Part shown: positions 54,448 to 64,000 of the stretch, one piece after another | Layout of the letters: every line of letters starts with the position of its first letter | How positions within the stretch are numbered: the stretch's first letter is position 1 | Made by a program: the position numbers and the translations under genes | Notes under the pieces: model-generated | Told to the model about the DNA's origin: nothing | What the model saw: the letters and a program-made list of their open reading frames with translations, nothing else | Database searches by the model: none | Assembly (NCBI GenBank): GCA_013423325.1 | Contig: BLJB01000222.1 | Coordinates: 165,785 to 229,784 of the forward strand | Length of the DNA: 64,000 nt | Direction: 5' to 3' | DNA from: Usnea hakonensis | Lineage: Eukaryota; Ascomycota; Lecanoromycetes; Lecanorales; Parmeliaceae

Positions 54448-55027
54448 CTAGGTACCCGCACCACAAGCCCATACGATCACTGTAACCACCGTCGCCAGCA
54501 TGGCAGAAAGTATGACCTGGACTGGCATGAGGGTCCCGAGCATTCCCATTGACGTCAGAGTAGCGAAGATTCCTCCGGCAGGTGTGAAGCCGCCGTACGC
54601 CCATGATTGAAAAGCTGCTGCTAGGGTGGCTACGTCGTTGTTATTGTCTGTCTCGATAGAATGGCAGAATGTACTCTGGGGAGCTGGGACTTTGAGGGAT
54701 TGCGAGAGCATACCTGCTCCAACGCCAGGGACGTTGAATCCAACACAAGATAGCAAGATGAGAACCAGGGCGAAAGTAACCCACCACGCAGTGATCAGCG
54801 CCAGCACTTCTGAGATGCTAGTCAGTATCCGCATTTGGGTGGATAGGGCAACTGAAGTACTCACGAGGCTGCTTGGCCCATTCAATGAATTTATGGCCCT
54901 GAGTCGGAAACCAGGCGAGTATCTGCGATAGCAGGGAGCGATCGTAGACAAATTTGCCGAACCCATCCGTAAGGCTGGTGGAATTGGTGTAGTTGAAACC
55001 TCCTAGGATAAGCTGTGGAATATGCAT
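54448..55027 (-). CDS. Small Ifi-6-16/ISG12-like membrane protein, 2 exons
   Basis: Model: complement of 54448..54809 and 54865..55027, giving 174 aa with a 55-nt intron. An upstream in-frame ATG at 55141 would add 38 His/Gln-rich residues that look like leader sequence. Seen: an N-terminal amphipathic part, one strong helix at about 56-78 (VLALITAWWVTFALVLILLS), a Cys/Asn loop, and a Gly/Ala-rich hydrophobic pair (AAAFQSWAYGGFTPAGGIFATL and MPVQVILSAMLATVVTVIVW). The Gly-rich helix pair resembles the Ifi-6-16 (ISG12) family, whose animal members act at mitochondria; fungal members are numerous and uncharacterised. The family call is moderate. Confidence 0.65.
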
Positions 55028-55651
55028 CTTGAATGCTAGAGCGTGATGTTTATACTGAATGTGTTGTTGCTGCTGGTGCAAGAATGTGGGACGGAAGGTC
55101 CAGGTAAGGTAGTGGGGTGATGGGTGAGGCTCCGGGTGCATGCATTAGGCTCATGCAGCAGAACGTTTTCGGACTTTCGGTAGCAGACTGATGCGGTGTT
55201 TCTGTAGCTTCAGCTTGACAATCAATCATACTCCCATAAAAGCTTACTCATTTTCGGTTCGATTCCATCTTTTGAAGTCTATTTTATTTTTATACTTGCA
55301 TATGTCTGATCAGTGAGCACGATTGGGCATCAACGGTACCTCAAAGATTCGGGTATGTGGTAACGTCGATACATCACCCCCAGATAACGTAACAAATTTA
55401 TCGTCATTGTCAATTTTCATGACAGTAATATAGCAATGCTCATTCCCAACTTGAAGCATTCAGTCGTATAGTAATGTTTATGGCCTGATTTAGTTTCCAG
55501 CGAACCTGTATCAACAAGACCTACGGCTCTCGCCGATAGATACCAAGTTCGCGAGACTGCTCATTTTGGGTCTATGGATCCCATGGGTCGTCAGGATTTG
55601 CTCCGGGTTCTCACAAACGAACTTTCCTCATTTGAGAAGAAGCGATAAATG
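55028..55651. other. Intergenic region, no gene seen
   Basis: 0.62 kb. A tRNA B-box-like GGTTCGATTCC occurs at 55256-55266 without an A box or cloverleaf in front of it. Confidence 0.5.
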
Positions 55652-58481
55652 TCAGGAAACGAGAGACTTGTATGTGGACCTCCAAGGAAGCAACTTCCAT
55701 ATTTGGCGAAGAGGTGAACTCTGAGCTAGTTTTTCGAGTCTGATACCTTCCAAGTGCGCGACTTCCTCGGACGTTGCGAATTGAGAAACGACAGAGCGGA
55801 AAAAGTTTTCAGAGTCCCCAACACTAGGATCTGCCCCGTGCATTAGGAGCTCCTCGACGATTGCAACGCGTGCCTGTCTTTGCTCTCCGGTCAAATTGTC
55901 GTGTTCCATTCCTGCGAGATATGAGTCCCAGACCGTACGCTGGCCGACGGTTCCAATATGACCATTGGGGCTTGCACCGTGATCCAGGAGTAGTCTTATT
56001 ATGCGAGGATCAGCCTCCTCACCATCATGGCATTGGAGTGCAACATTCAAGGGAGGTAGTCCATCAGGGCATCTCCTTTTGATCAGATTTCGGAGCTTGT
56101 CGGGACTGTTGGAGAGGTAACTATACACATGTCGTCTCATTATCTCAGTGATGAGCCAATCCTCGGGGTACCTGGCTGTCACATTGACTGGGGTATACAT
56201 TCGCGGGTTGTATTCTGGCGGGTATGCCTTCCGGAAGACACTGATCACCCGATCCAACTCATTGACAATGGCAGTGTTTTCACGATTGCTCTTGATATCC
56301 ATCTGTGAAAGATGATGCATGAAGCTGTCCATCAGGAAATCAAAACGTTTCTCGTGTGACTTGTAGCGGAGCTCCAAACGTTTCATCTGAGAAAGCATGG
56401 AATTGCAAAGATATAGGTTGGTATCATACTTTATACCGGCTCTTGAAGTTAAGAGGTTATGTATATTTCGTGTTTGCAAGAAGTCGTGGACCGTACGGTG
56501 CAGGAAGTCGACTCTAGAATCCGCAAGTTCACCGTCTGCAGAGACCGGAGGAAGTTCCAACAGGTCAGTACAACGAGCCATCACCCGGACTCTGGTCCGA
56601 ATACATCTTTCCCGAATTTCTTGGAAGCTCCAAGGTACCATGGGTGCTTCTAGCCCAAAGTTTGGATTATCTTCATCGAAGTAGGACACAGTCATCGTCG
56701 AGAGGGTACCTGGATCGTCAAGGCGCATCAAGAATAGGCGAGCGGCCTGTTTGTGGTACAAGGCCTCAACGGAGTCAAGCATCCGTAGAAAATATTCCTC
56801 CAAGTCCTCGGGAAGGATTCGCAGTCGTTCTTGAAGTTCCAATATAGTATCTTCATTGGTCAGGCCTCGTTTGAGAGACCGAACGACAAGAAACACCCAT
56901 AGAAACACACCGCGCGCCTTACTCGCAATCTCCTTTATAAGATCATCATAACGGGTATCTCCCATTTTTAGAATCTGAAATGTTGAGTCGTCAAAAAGCT
57001 CCTCTTTTACAAATTTTGTGATATCCCCTTGTGTGAGATGTTCGAGTTCTAACTTTCTGCCAAAATTTTCACCGTAGCCTTTATCGAAAACATTCCATGG
57101 GCGACTGGAGAAGCAAACCTTGATATCTGAATTGGAGGCGAGCTTTTTCAAGATGCGGATGACTTCCGTGTGGTCGCCTTTGTACTCGTCGACGCCATCC
57201 ACGAAGAAGCAAAACCTGACGGTTTTCACGGATTGTATTCTTAGACAAGAGAAGGCATCGAGCAGCTCTTGACGCGTCCAAGATGAGTTTGTTTCATGGA
57301 AGTGAACCGGATCATTCCAACGTGATTTGCATACAAAAGGAACAAGAGCGGGATCTTGCCGGAGCACATTGTAGAGCAGTGTCTGAAGAAGCCCCTGCTG
57401 AGATTTTTGCATGTCCGTCCCTGCATACCAAAAGAAATGGCCGGCGGTCACCAATTTACGCTCGCCCGCCCAGCCACGCAGTGCTGTCAATGTATTCTTG
57501 TGATTGTGAAGATACTTCATCAGTGTGGATTTTCCTGACCCAGCTTTTCCGCTCACCCAGTATGTGCCATTACCTGTTCGGAGCCATTCGAGCATTGATA
57601 CCACTGGGGTTCCGTGTTTTTTGATTTTAGTTTCCTCGAACAGCCAATCATATGTGTGGGGATGGGCTTCGGTAATGCGCCGTTGCCTCTCTGAGATCAT
57701 TGGGAAAAGTAAGCTCTCGATTATTTTCAATTCCTTTGTTAGTACGTTGACGTCGCTCAACAAGGCTACTAATCTCCCCGTCATGGTTTCCAGCGCCTCT
57801 TCGATCTTCCTGCCACCATCCTTAATTGCTTCCCGTAGAGTGTTCACGATTTCCCTCCTCAATCTTGCGGGTTCGTTAACGCTGGTAATTTCAAGACGAC
57901 GATGGCTCGCACTCAAGCTATCCAGAGCGACGGCGGCACTTGATTGACGTTCTAGGACTTTGGCTTGGCCTTTGAAAAGCCCGGATTGTTGGAGCCTTGG
58001 GCAGAAAATCAGCCGAGATAGAGATTTGACGTATTTCTTCGTACCTAAGAATCTCCATGAGATGGACTGCTATTTCAGAACGGTAGCTCCTTAAGCGTTC
58101 TTCGTAATTATGGATCACTTTTTTCTTCCACTCACTCTTCAAAGCCTGACGAAAACTTTCAAACCTCTGGTGGCGAGCCTTCACTTTGAGAGAATTCAAT
58201 ACGGACAACAACTGTTCTCCAAGTTCTTTGCAAGAAATCGAAAGTGGAATTAGCGCCAGTTCCGACTGTGTTGCAAGTTGACCATCTATGAGGCTTTCCG
58301 ATTGCGTTAATGAGCTGCAAAGTCTTGTCAAATCCTCGGTGATAGATTGCAACTCGCTGTTGATGGAGGAAGCCCCATCGACTGATCGATACAACTGAGC
58401 GGTGCCTGAAACTAATTTGCCACCCAGGTCTAAAAGCTGGCAAATATTGCTGGCGAGGCCGAGGGCAGAAAATGGGTCCAT
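55652..58481 (-). CDS. NACHT-ankyrin NLR with fungal STAND N-terminal domain, 2 exons
   Basis: Model: complement of 55652..57995 and 58045..58481, giving 926 aa; the 49-nt intron joins HLMEILR to LQQSGLFKGQAKV. Seen: N-terminal domain MDPFSALGLASNICQLLDLG typical of fungal NLR effectors (HeLo-like/PigL_N type) with helices to about residue 150. Then come the NACHT Walker A WVSGKAGSGKST (292-303), Walker B RFCFFVDGVDEY (407-417), KVCFSSRPWNVF as sensor, and winged-helix region DFLHRTVHDFLQ. At the end are two or three degenerate ankyrin repeats (LLDHGASPNGH, ELLMHGADPSVGD). Known: such STAND proteins act in allorecognition and programmed cell death in fungi. The short, irregular repeat part differs from highly identical repeat arrays of fast-evolving NLRs. 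Confidence 0.9.
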
Positions 58482-59237
58482 TGCAGCCTTCTGGTCGTTG
58501 TAAGCGAGCGAGCGTCTGTTGCATCACTCCTGAGGAGGTTGGGTTTAGAAAGAATACTCTGAGCTGCCTTTATTGATTAAAATACCGATTTGTGTCTGGC
58601 GCTATATGCCAATGAGGCGCAGTGCAGAATCGAGGGCCTGAAGGCTGCTCCCAGAAACCCGTCAACGGGATTTTAACGAGGGACTGCGGCTGTGGCCATG
58701 CTACCTACCACAAGGCACAGGCCAATGCTTAGCTGGGTAAGTTGGGCCTCTAGGTGCCTTCATTGGCTGTGTGACGGATTGGTGCATGAGTTGCTGCGCC
58801 CCGCCCCAGGGATCCAAATCCTTCGGTGAAGCGGTAGCCCTGTGGGCTTTACTCTGTAGTCCAGTCTGCGCATTAGCTTTGGATCAGCTTTCTCTAATTG
58901 CCTTGGCCTCGGCATTGCGAAGGCGAGGAGGCTGACGATTTGAAAGCGCGCCCATATTCCCTGGCTACAAAGCATTCAATTTGGTGGCATTAACGATTCA
59001 TTGAAGGTTCGGGTCTACTCGTATGCTAAGCGACCCACAATCTACTGGTGTAGGCTGACGCATCATTCTATATCTTCACTGTAAATCGGGATGTTCATCT
59101 AGCCTTGAACAATCCTACTTCAACAAATTTTTATGATTGCTGAGCGCTTCTTTTCACCTATAGATACAATACGTCTATAGTCTAGTCGTACTTAGCACGT
59201 ACCTGATCCTGCATTTAGTCGGCCCGATTTGAGCATT
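58482..59237. other. Intergenic region, no gene seen
   Basis: 0.76 kb containing the NLR promoter. No supported frame. Confidence 0.5.
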
Positions 59238-60055
59238 CTACCATTTGGCCTCCTTCTTAGTCTGAAATTGTTTGAGTATTGACACCTGCCTCTCTAGCGC
59301 CTCTAACCACTTCCCTGCTGCCACATTCACTTTCTCCTCATCGTCTCCCAGCTTAGCATAGAAATCCTTCCGATATGGCGTCGCAGACATAGCCGCACTG
59401 AAGACAGGTTTCACCAGGAAGGAGTGATGAGGTTTCAACGTATTGCCGTAAGCTGTGCGGAAAGAGGCGGAGAGCTCGTGGGAGGGATTTTGGAGATTGG
59501 TACGAATACCCTGCGCGGTAAAATCGAGACCACTAAGACAAATCTTCAGTAAGATTTCGTAATTAGTTTAAGCATATAGATTGGACGGACCGAACAAGCC
59601 AAAGCAGGCCTTCTGTAGCGGTGTGCTTCTTGGTCTTGAGCTCGTTGATCACAAGAGTTTGAAGTGTTTCTGACTCCGCGGGGGCGGCTAGTTGTCGATC
59701 GCGGACTTTCTTGTATCAATCAGTCAGTCGACGTTGCCCTAAATTGAGAGGTTGTGGGGTGGAGAAGGTTGAGACCTTGATATTGCCAACCATGTCATTT
59801 TTGACGGGTGTGAAAGCCATTGAGCCTAGAACATCTACCCAATTGTAAGCCTGGAAATTTCCATTGGATTGAAAGTGTCCTAAGTGAAGGTAGCTAACCA
59901 AAGAGCGTTGTCAGGGACTCCGCTGCTTCGAGAAAGTCGCTGGTGGGGATGGCATTGTCCTTGTTAGCTTGGACAGGGACATCGTCGAAGGTCTTATGGA
60001 GGGTATCGAACCATGTTCCGCCTGACGGAAAAGGTACACTGTGAGGTACAGCCAT
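59238..60055 (-). CDS. Glycolipid transfer protein (GLTP fold), 4 exons
   Basis: Model: complement of 59238..59532, 59591..59709, 59776..59834 and 59899..60055, giving 209 aa, the usual GLTP length. The 59-nt second exon was needed to rebuild the conserved block. Seen: the sugar-headgroup site D-x3-N-x3 with Lys (DMVGNIKK; Asp66, Asn70, Lys73), the stacking Trp in GLLWLVRGL (Trp109) and the His in KPHHSFLVKPVF (His148), all in the order known from human GLTP. No signal peptide: a cytosolic protein moving glucosylceramide-type lipids between membranes and associated in filamentous fungi with membrane homeostasis and heterokaryon compatibility (HET-C2 of Podospora belongs here). It is divergent from the Spo71-like gene. 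Confidence 0.93.
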
Positions 60056-60300
60056 AGTGTCAGTGGTTCGACTGAAATGGCCAATGGACTAAGATGGAGG
60101 TGGAGATGGAGGAATGATTGGCCTCATGAAAGAAGCGCGCGGATGCCGGCAAAGCGTCATGGATCTTGGCATCGATCTGCAGGAAACATGAGGCACCCAT
60201 CATTCTCGTGGGATGAATTCTCTTCTTGGACTCGATGTTATCTTATGAGAAGGCTTGAAATATCTATGGTACTGCGTGAGAGAAGTTTTGTCCAACGCAG
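60056..60300. promoter_or_regulatory. Short divergent promoter between GLTP and Spo71-like genes
   Basis: Only 245 nt separate the two ATG codons, so the genes very likely share regulatory DNA. No clear TATA box or known site was recognised. Confidence 0.6.
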
Positions 60301-63300
60301 ATGACTTCCAGCCCTTCCACTGAGCCAGAGACCGCCACTGGCCCTGATTTAGAGCCTGGATCATTTACTGCTCTTCGTTTGGTATGAATGATGATTTTAG
60401 GTGGCAGTAAAAGATACAGATCATATACTGATTCATAGATTCAGGAACACGCCTCACCCGAACATATACACCTCACAACTCGACGCTGCTTTATCGGCCC
60501 AATCCCTGAAGGATGGCTCAAGAGCCACCGCAAGTCTTGGTACTCACGCTACCTGCTCTCAGACTACTCTTCGCGAGCTGTAACATTTGCGGCAAAGCCA
60601 GGGATATCACACCAAAGGCAGATTACAGGTCTTGATGGGCCTTCGGCAAGCGCTACGTTCAGTCGTAGCTTTCCCCAGCCAGAAGACATCGATGGGGAAC
60701 AGAATTCAGAGGATGACAATCCCAGTAATGATGAGCATCAGACAACAGGGGTGGGAGAGGAAGAGGAAGAGGAAGAAGGAGTAGCTCGGATGAACCGGCT
60801 GGAAGCACAATCTACCAACATAGAGCCTGAGCATAGCAGCCCTGAAATGCATTCTCCCAACGAGGAGCCTCATACGCCTGTGAGACGGCAGTCGGCATTC
60901 AAAGGTAGACTCAGCATTAGCAGATCCAAGAGCAAGCCTCGCACTTCGTCCTTCGTCACTGCCCCTACAAAGCCGCAAGGAGCCTTAAGTTTGACGGCTC
61001 CTCTAAACCCAGTCACAAGTCCGCCTGCCGCGTCCTTTGTTACAGCGAAAGAGAAGCAGACGCCGGGAAAAGTCACTGGAGAGGTTACAAAGATCGAGAC
61101 CCAGCGGCCAACCAAGTCTTTCGATTCCACTAATCCCCAGCCAGACTCATATCCAGACACGCCTTTAAGCGTCACCTACCCTACATCAAACAATGGTGAC
61201 ATGGTGAACAATGCCACTAATCCCAACTCAACTGATGCTCTCATACCTTACCGTCTCTCTAGCACTGCCGGTGGCACATCTCCAGTTATGAGAGCTAAGA
61301 TTTCGTCGCAAAATGACGAGGCAGCTCGAGAGCAAGGACAGCAAGCGACGGCAGGCGGTATGGTTCGATTCAACTTGTCGGACCAACATAAACATAGAGA
61401 CAAATTAAAATCTTTTGATTCCAGGAAATTAGGTCCTCAGAGGGCATGGAGGCGCCTTCGAAGAGATCGATCTCGCCCAGGAGAGATCGTCAAGATGGAG
61501 AAGATGTTGGTGCGAGTAGATTCCACCATGCAAGAACTTCCAGTTGATTTCGACGAGAACGACAGTCTGAAGACGTCAGCTCGAACAGTTGAGAAGTGGA
61601 GAGAGTTTGTGGTCGTTTGTCGCGAGAGCACTACAGATGACGCGGACTTTTCCCTTCAGTTGTACAAAACACGAGTTATACCATCGAAAGAAGAAACTCA
61701 CGTTCAAAAGCGTTCAACGCACGAGATACCACTAGCTCGTAAGACTACGCACGTAAACCTTTATTCGTCGCTTGATAAGACAGTAGTGATCTGGGTTCCA
61801 TGGAAAGCGGGAACCCTGATATACATTCTCCGGACTCACTCAACAGCTAGCGCAGTTGAATGGTACACTTTCATTCGTCGGAGTTTGGGCGAGCATCGTG
61901 TCACGTCCTTGCAGGTCAACGTGCCCGACCTAGATGTTACCTTGCAGCTTGATAACCCTTTTGGTGAATTAGAGGCATCAATTAGTGCAACGCAAGGAGA
62001 TAGTGTGGACGAAGCCGCGATGAACAAGACTATGGAAGTCGAAAAAGCGGCGGCCAGTGCTATCATACAGCGATCTTTGAAGATGCTGGAAAATAATCCT
62101 GAGTGGTCGGACGTGCTCGAGGCATGGCTGAGCAAAGAAAAGATTGGTCTGGCGTGGAAAAGATACGATCGTCTGGAATGGGTACATGGCGCCAATGAGC
62201 AAAAGATGTATGGCACATTGGCAATGGAGCGAACACATGAGCTAGAGCTGAGACCGAAGGACCATTACCCAACAAGCATTACAGCCAAGGATGAAGAAGC
62301 TATGGACGAGCCTACGCCAGTCGAGGGGTTCCTTGTGAGACTTACATCCCAAAAGGGAAATTTAAGAAGGCTCGGTAAAATGTACTTCAAGAGGTTGTAT
62401 TTTACCACTCACAACCAATTCTTATGCTATTGTAGGCCAGCAAAAGCGTTGCCTCCACCACCACCAAGACTCTCATTATCAGAGAATGCCAGGATTCCGA
62501 GTGCAGGCAAGATTGTTCAAGATACCCCATTGATCTATGCCGTCAAACCCTACCCCAACGAGGACGGCAAGATAGAGTGGCTTCATCAAGGAACAGCAGC
62601 AAACCAACTGCGGCATGACGAGGATGCCTACATGGAAGCTGAGCGTAGAACGAACACATTGCTTCAAGCTGAAGGCTACATCAACCTGAGTCACCTAGTT
62701 CGGGTTCAGAATGCGCAACGAGGAAATTCCGTAGCGGACGAAAACATTGGTCAAGGAGAAGATGTTGACTTCCACGAGGAGGTGGAGGACACCAAACGAG
62801 ATGACGGCAAAATCGATCAATTCGATGAGGACCGCACTTTCGAGCTAGTGATGAAGAACAAGCTGGTCATTAGACTGCAAGCTTACAACGAGACCACCAA
62901 GAAAGAGTGGGTGCACCGGCTTCGAAAGCTTGTTCGGTATTGGAAGGGTCGGCTTGCTGGTGACGTGGAGATGTATAAAGCAGTGCGGGCCGCAAACTTA
63001 AAGCAACTTGATGTCGACGAAGAGTCGGAAGCTTACATCGGTCAATTTGGGTCGAAGTGGGAGGTCACAAGATCTGTGGCTTCTCCGAAGCTGTTCAACA
63101 TGTGCGGCATATCCTGTTGCCGTGCTATCACCGTAAGTCCAAGAAGGTTACGAAGTCAAGGGCAGGCTAAAGTTGGACACAGATGGCAGGGACATTGTAC
63201 CGCAAGCCAAAGCGACACTCAACTTTTCAGCGCTGTGGGGTTATACTCTGCCAGGGCCAGCTTCTGATCTTCCACGGAACCCTTCGCAAGCGGACAGGAA

Positions 63301-63731
63301 AGGAAGTGCGACATATTCAGCATGAGCGACAGGCAGCCATTGACCTGAAAAAGTGTTACATCTACAGCGGTCTTGTCACGGAAGGTGATCTCCTTTACCA
63401 GAATCAAACGTTCGACAGTAATCATCCAGGCCATAATGCCCTTCCCCGAGTATATCTCGAAGATGGCTGGACTTCGACAGACGAGGACACAATGACGACC
63501 TTTGTCATCTGGCAGCCTCAGAGCAGGTCGTTATTCAAGGCAGATGAGCAGCAGGACTCGGGCAAAACGAAGCAGCGGCTTCGGTATGTATCGAGACTTG
63601 GTACGCCTGGTCGGTCAATTGTATTCAAAACGCGGAGCAGGGCGGAGCGTGACCATTGGGTCATGAGCATCGGAATGGAGATTGACCGCTTGCAGGTCGG
63701 TGAGGATATTCGGGTTGTCGATAAGGGCTGA
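60301..63731 (+). CDS. Spo71-like multi-PH-domain protein, 3 exons
   Basis: Model: 60301..60381, 60439..63132 and 63183..63731, giving 1107 aa with phase 0 at both junctions. Seen: the N-terminal Spo7_2_N-type block HIHLTTRRCFIGPIPEGWLK followed by HRKSWYSRYL. A disordered acidic and Ser/Pro-rich section follows (EEEEEEE near 132-140), then a PH-like section (KWREFVVVCRE, IPLARKTTHVNLYSSLDKTV). A second PH domain opens PVEGFLVRLTSQKGNLRRLG and closes with KKEWVHRLRKLVRYW. A last PH-like domain in exon 3 runs from LYRKPKRHSTFQRCGVIL to ERDHWVMSIGMEIDRL. Known: yeast Spo71 binds phosphoinositides and, with Vps13, helps the prospore membrane grow. Filamentous fungi keep orthologues; the role here is inferred. 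Confidence 0.87.
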
Positions 63732-63892
63732 TGCCGCTGTACATCCAAATGGTCGTCTTAGCGAGGCGTTGATAGTTGGAAGAATTAGACTATTGTTATC
63801 AGCGCATGCTTCAGAAGCAATGTTTGCAATTGATACATAAGAGTATGGAGCATAAGTCATGCATAGAGGGATTTCGAACTTTAATTTTTTTC

Positions 63893-64000
63893 AAGTCCCA
63901 CAGTGGTAGTCCTGTAAGGCTGAGCGGAGAATCTACTTGAAAATTGACTTATTTTTTAACAATTTGGCACTGTTACTACTGGGCTACCACTGTGGGACTT
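63893..64000. mobile_element. MITE-like element, 108 bp, with 20-bp terminal inverted repeats
   Basis: The first 17 bases (AAGTCCCACAGTGGTAG, 63893-63909) are the exact reverse complement of the last 17 of the window (63984-64000). Extending to 20 bp gives 19 of 20 matches. The interior (68 nt) is A/T-rich and non-coding. The right flank is outside the window, so a target-site duplication cannot be checked and the repeat could extend further. Alternatively it is a simple hairpin. Confidence 0.6.

Noticed and set aside
55028..55141. 38-residue N-terminal extension of the Ifi-6-16-like gene
   Set aside because: It has an ATG, but the His/Gln/Pro-rich text looks like a leader; the start at 55027 was preferred, with modest certainty.
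55256..55266. Perfect tRNA B-box-like GGTTCGATTCC
   Set aside because: No A box or stems upstream at the right distance on either strand.

Overview
The window is nuclear DNA of a filamentous ascomycete (Pezizomycotina). Genes are short, spaced by 0.2-2.5 kb, and interrupted by small introns (about 48-137 nt) with GTNNGN donors and NAG acceptors. The protein set is typical of moulds: an MBF-type APSES/ankyrin regulator, an Hst3/Hst4-like sirtuin, rhodopsin-domain 7TM and DHA-type MFS proteins, an NLR with a fungal STAND N-terminus, a GT31 fringe-like enzyme and a Spo71-like PH protein. I cannot place it to order. Gene models were spliced by hand; each multi-exon model closes to a whole number of codons.

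Left part (1-8 kb): a cut-off adenylate-forming (NRPS-like) enzyme, an MFS transporter, a rhodopsin-domain membrane protein and an FAD monooxygenase. This could be the edge of a secondary-metabolite locus. From 8 to 17 kb there is a gene-poor stretch with a possible decayed gene, then a glycine-zipper Arg/Ser-rich protein, a GT31 glycosyltransferase and the sirtuin.

Middle part (18-33.2 kb): eight consecutive genes, all on the minus strand, each encoding a low-complexity, charged, apparently disordered protein without an assigned function. Several carry internal tandem repeats, and one has a clean tandem exon-plus-intron duplication. This orphan block is the most unusual feature. A GT8-like glycosyltransferase follows on the same strand.

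Right part (36-64 kb): a J-domain protein, a membrane-protein gene broken by two in-frame TAG codons, an orphan ORF, a large fungal membrane protein, a METTL7-like methyltransferase, a LYR protein divergent from the MBF regulator, an Ifi-6-16-like membrane protein, a NACHT-ankyrin NLR, and a glycolipid transfer protein divergent from the Spo71-like gene. The last 108 bases are bounded by near-perfect terminal inverted repeats and look like a MITE.

Three intergenic regions (17.3-17.9, 20.8-21.3 and 53.8-54.2 kb) share one architecture on the plus strand: a C/T-rich tract followed by a G-rich tract. Two of them lie between convergent genes.
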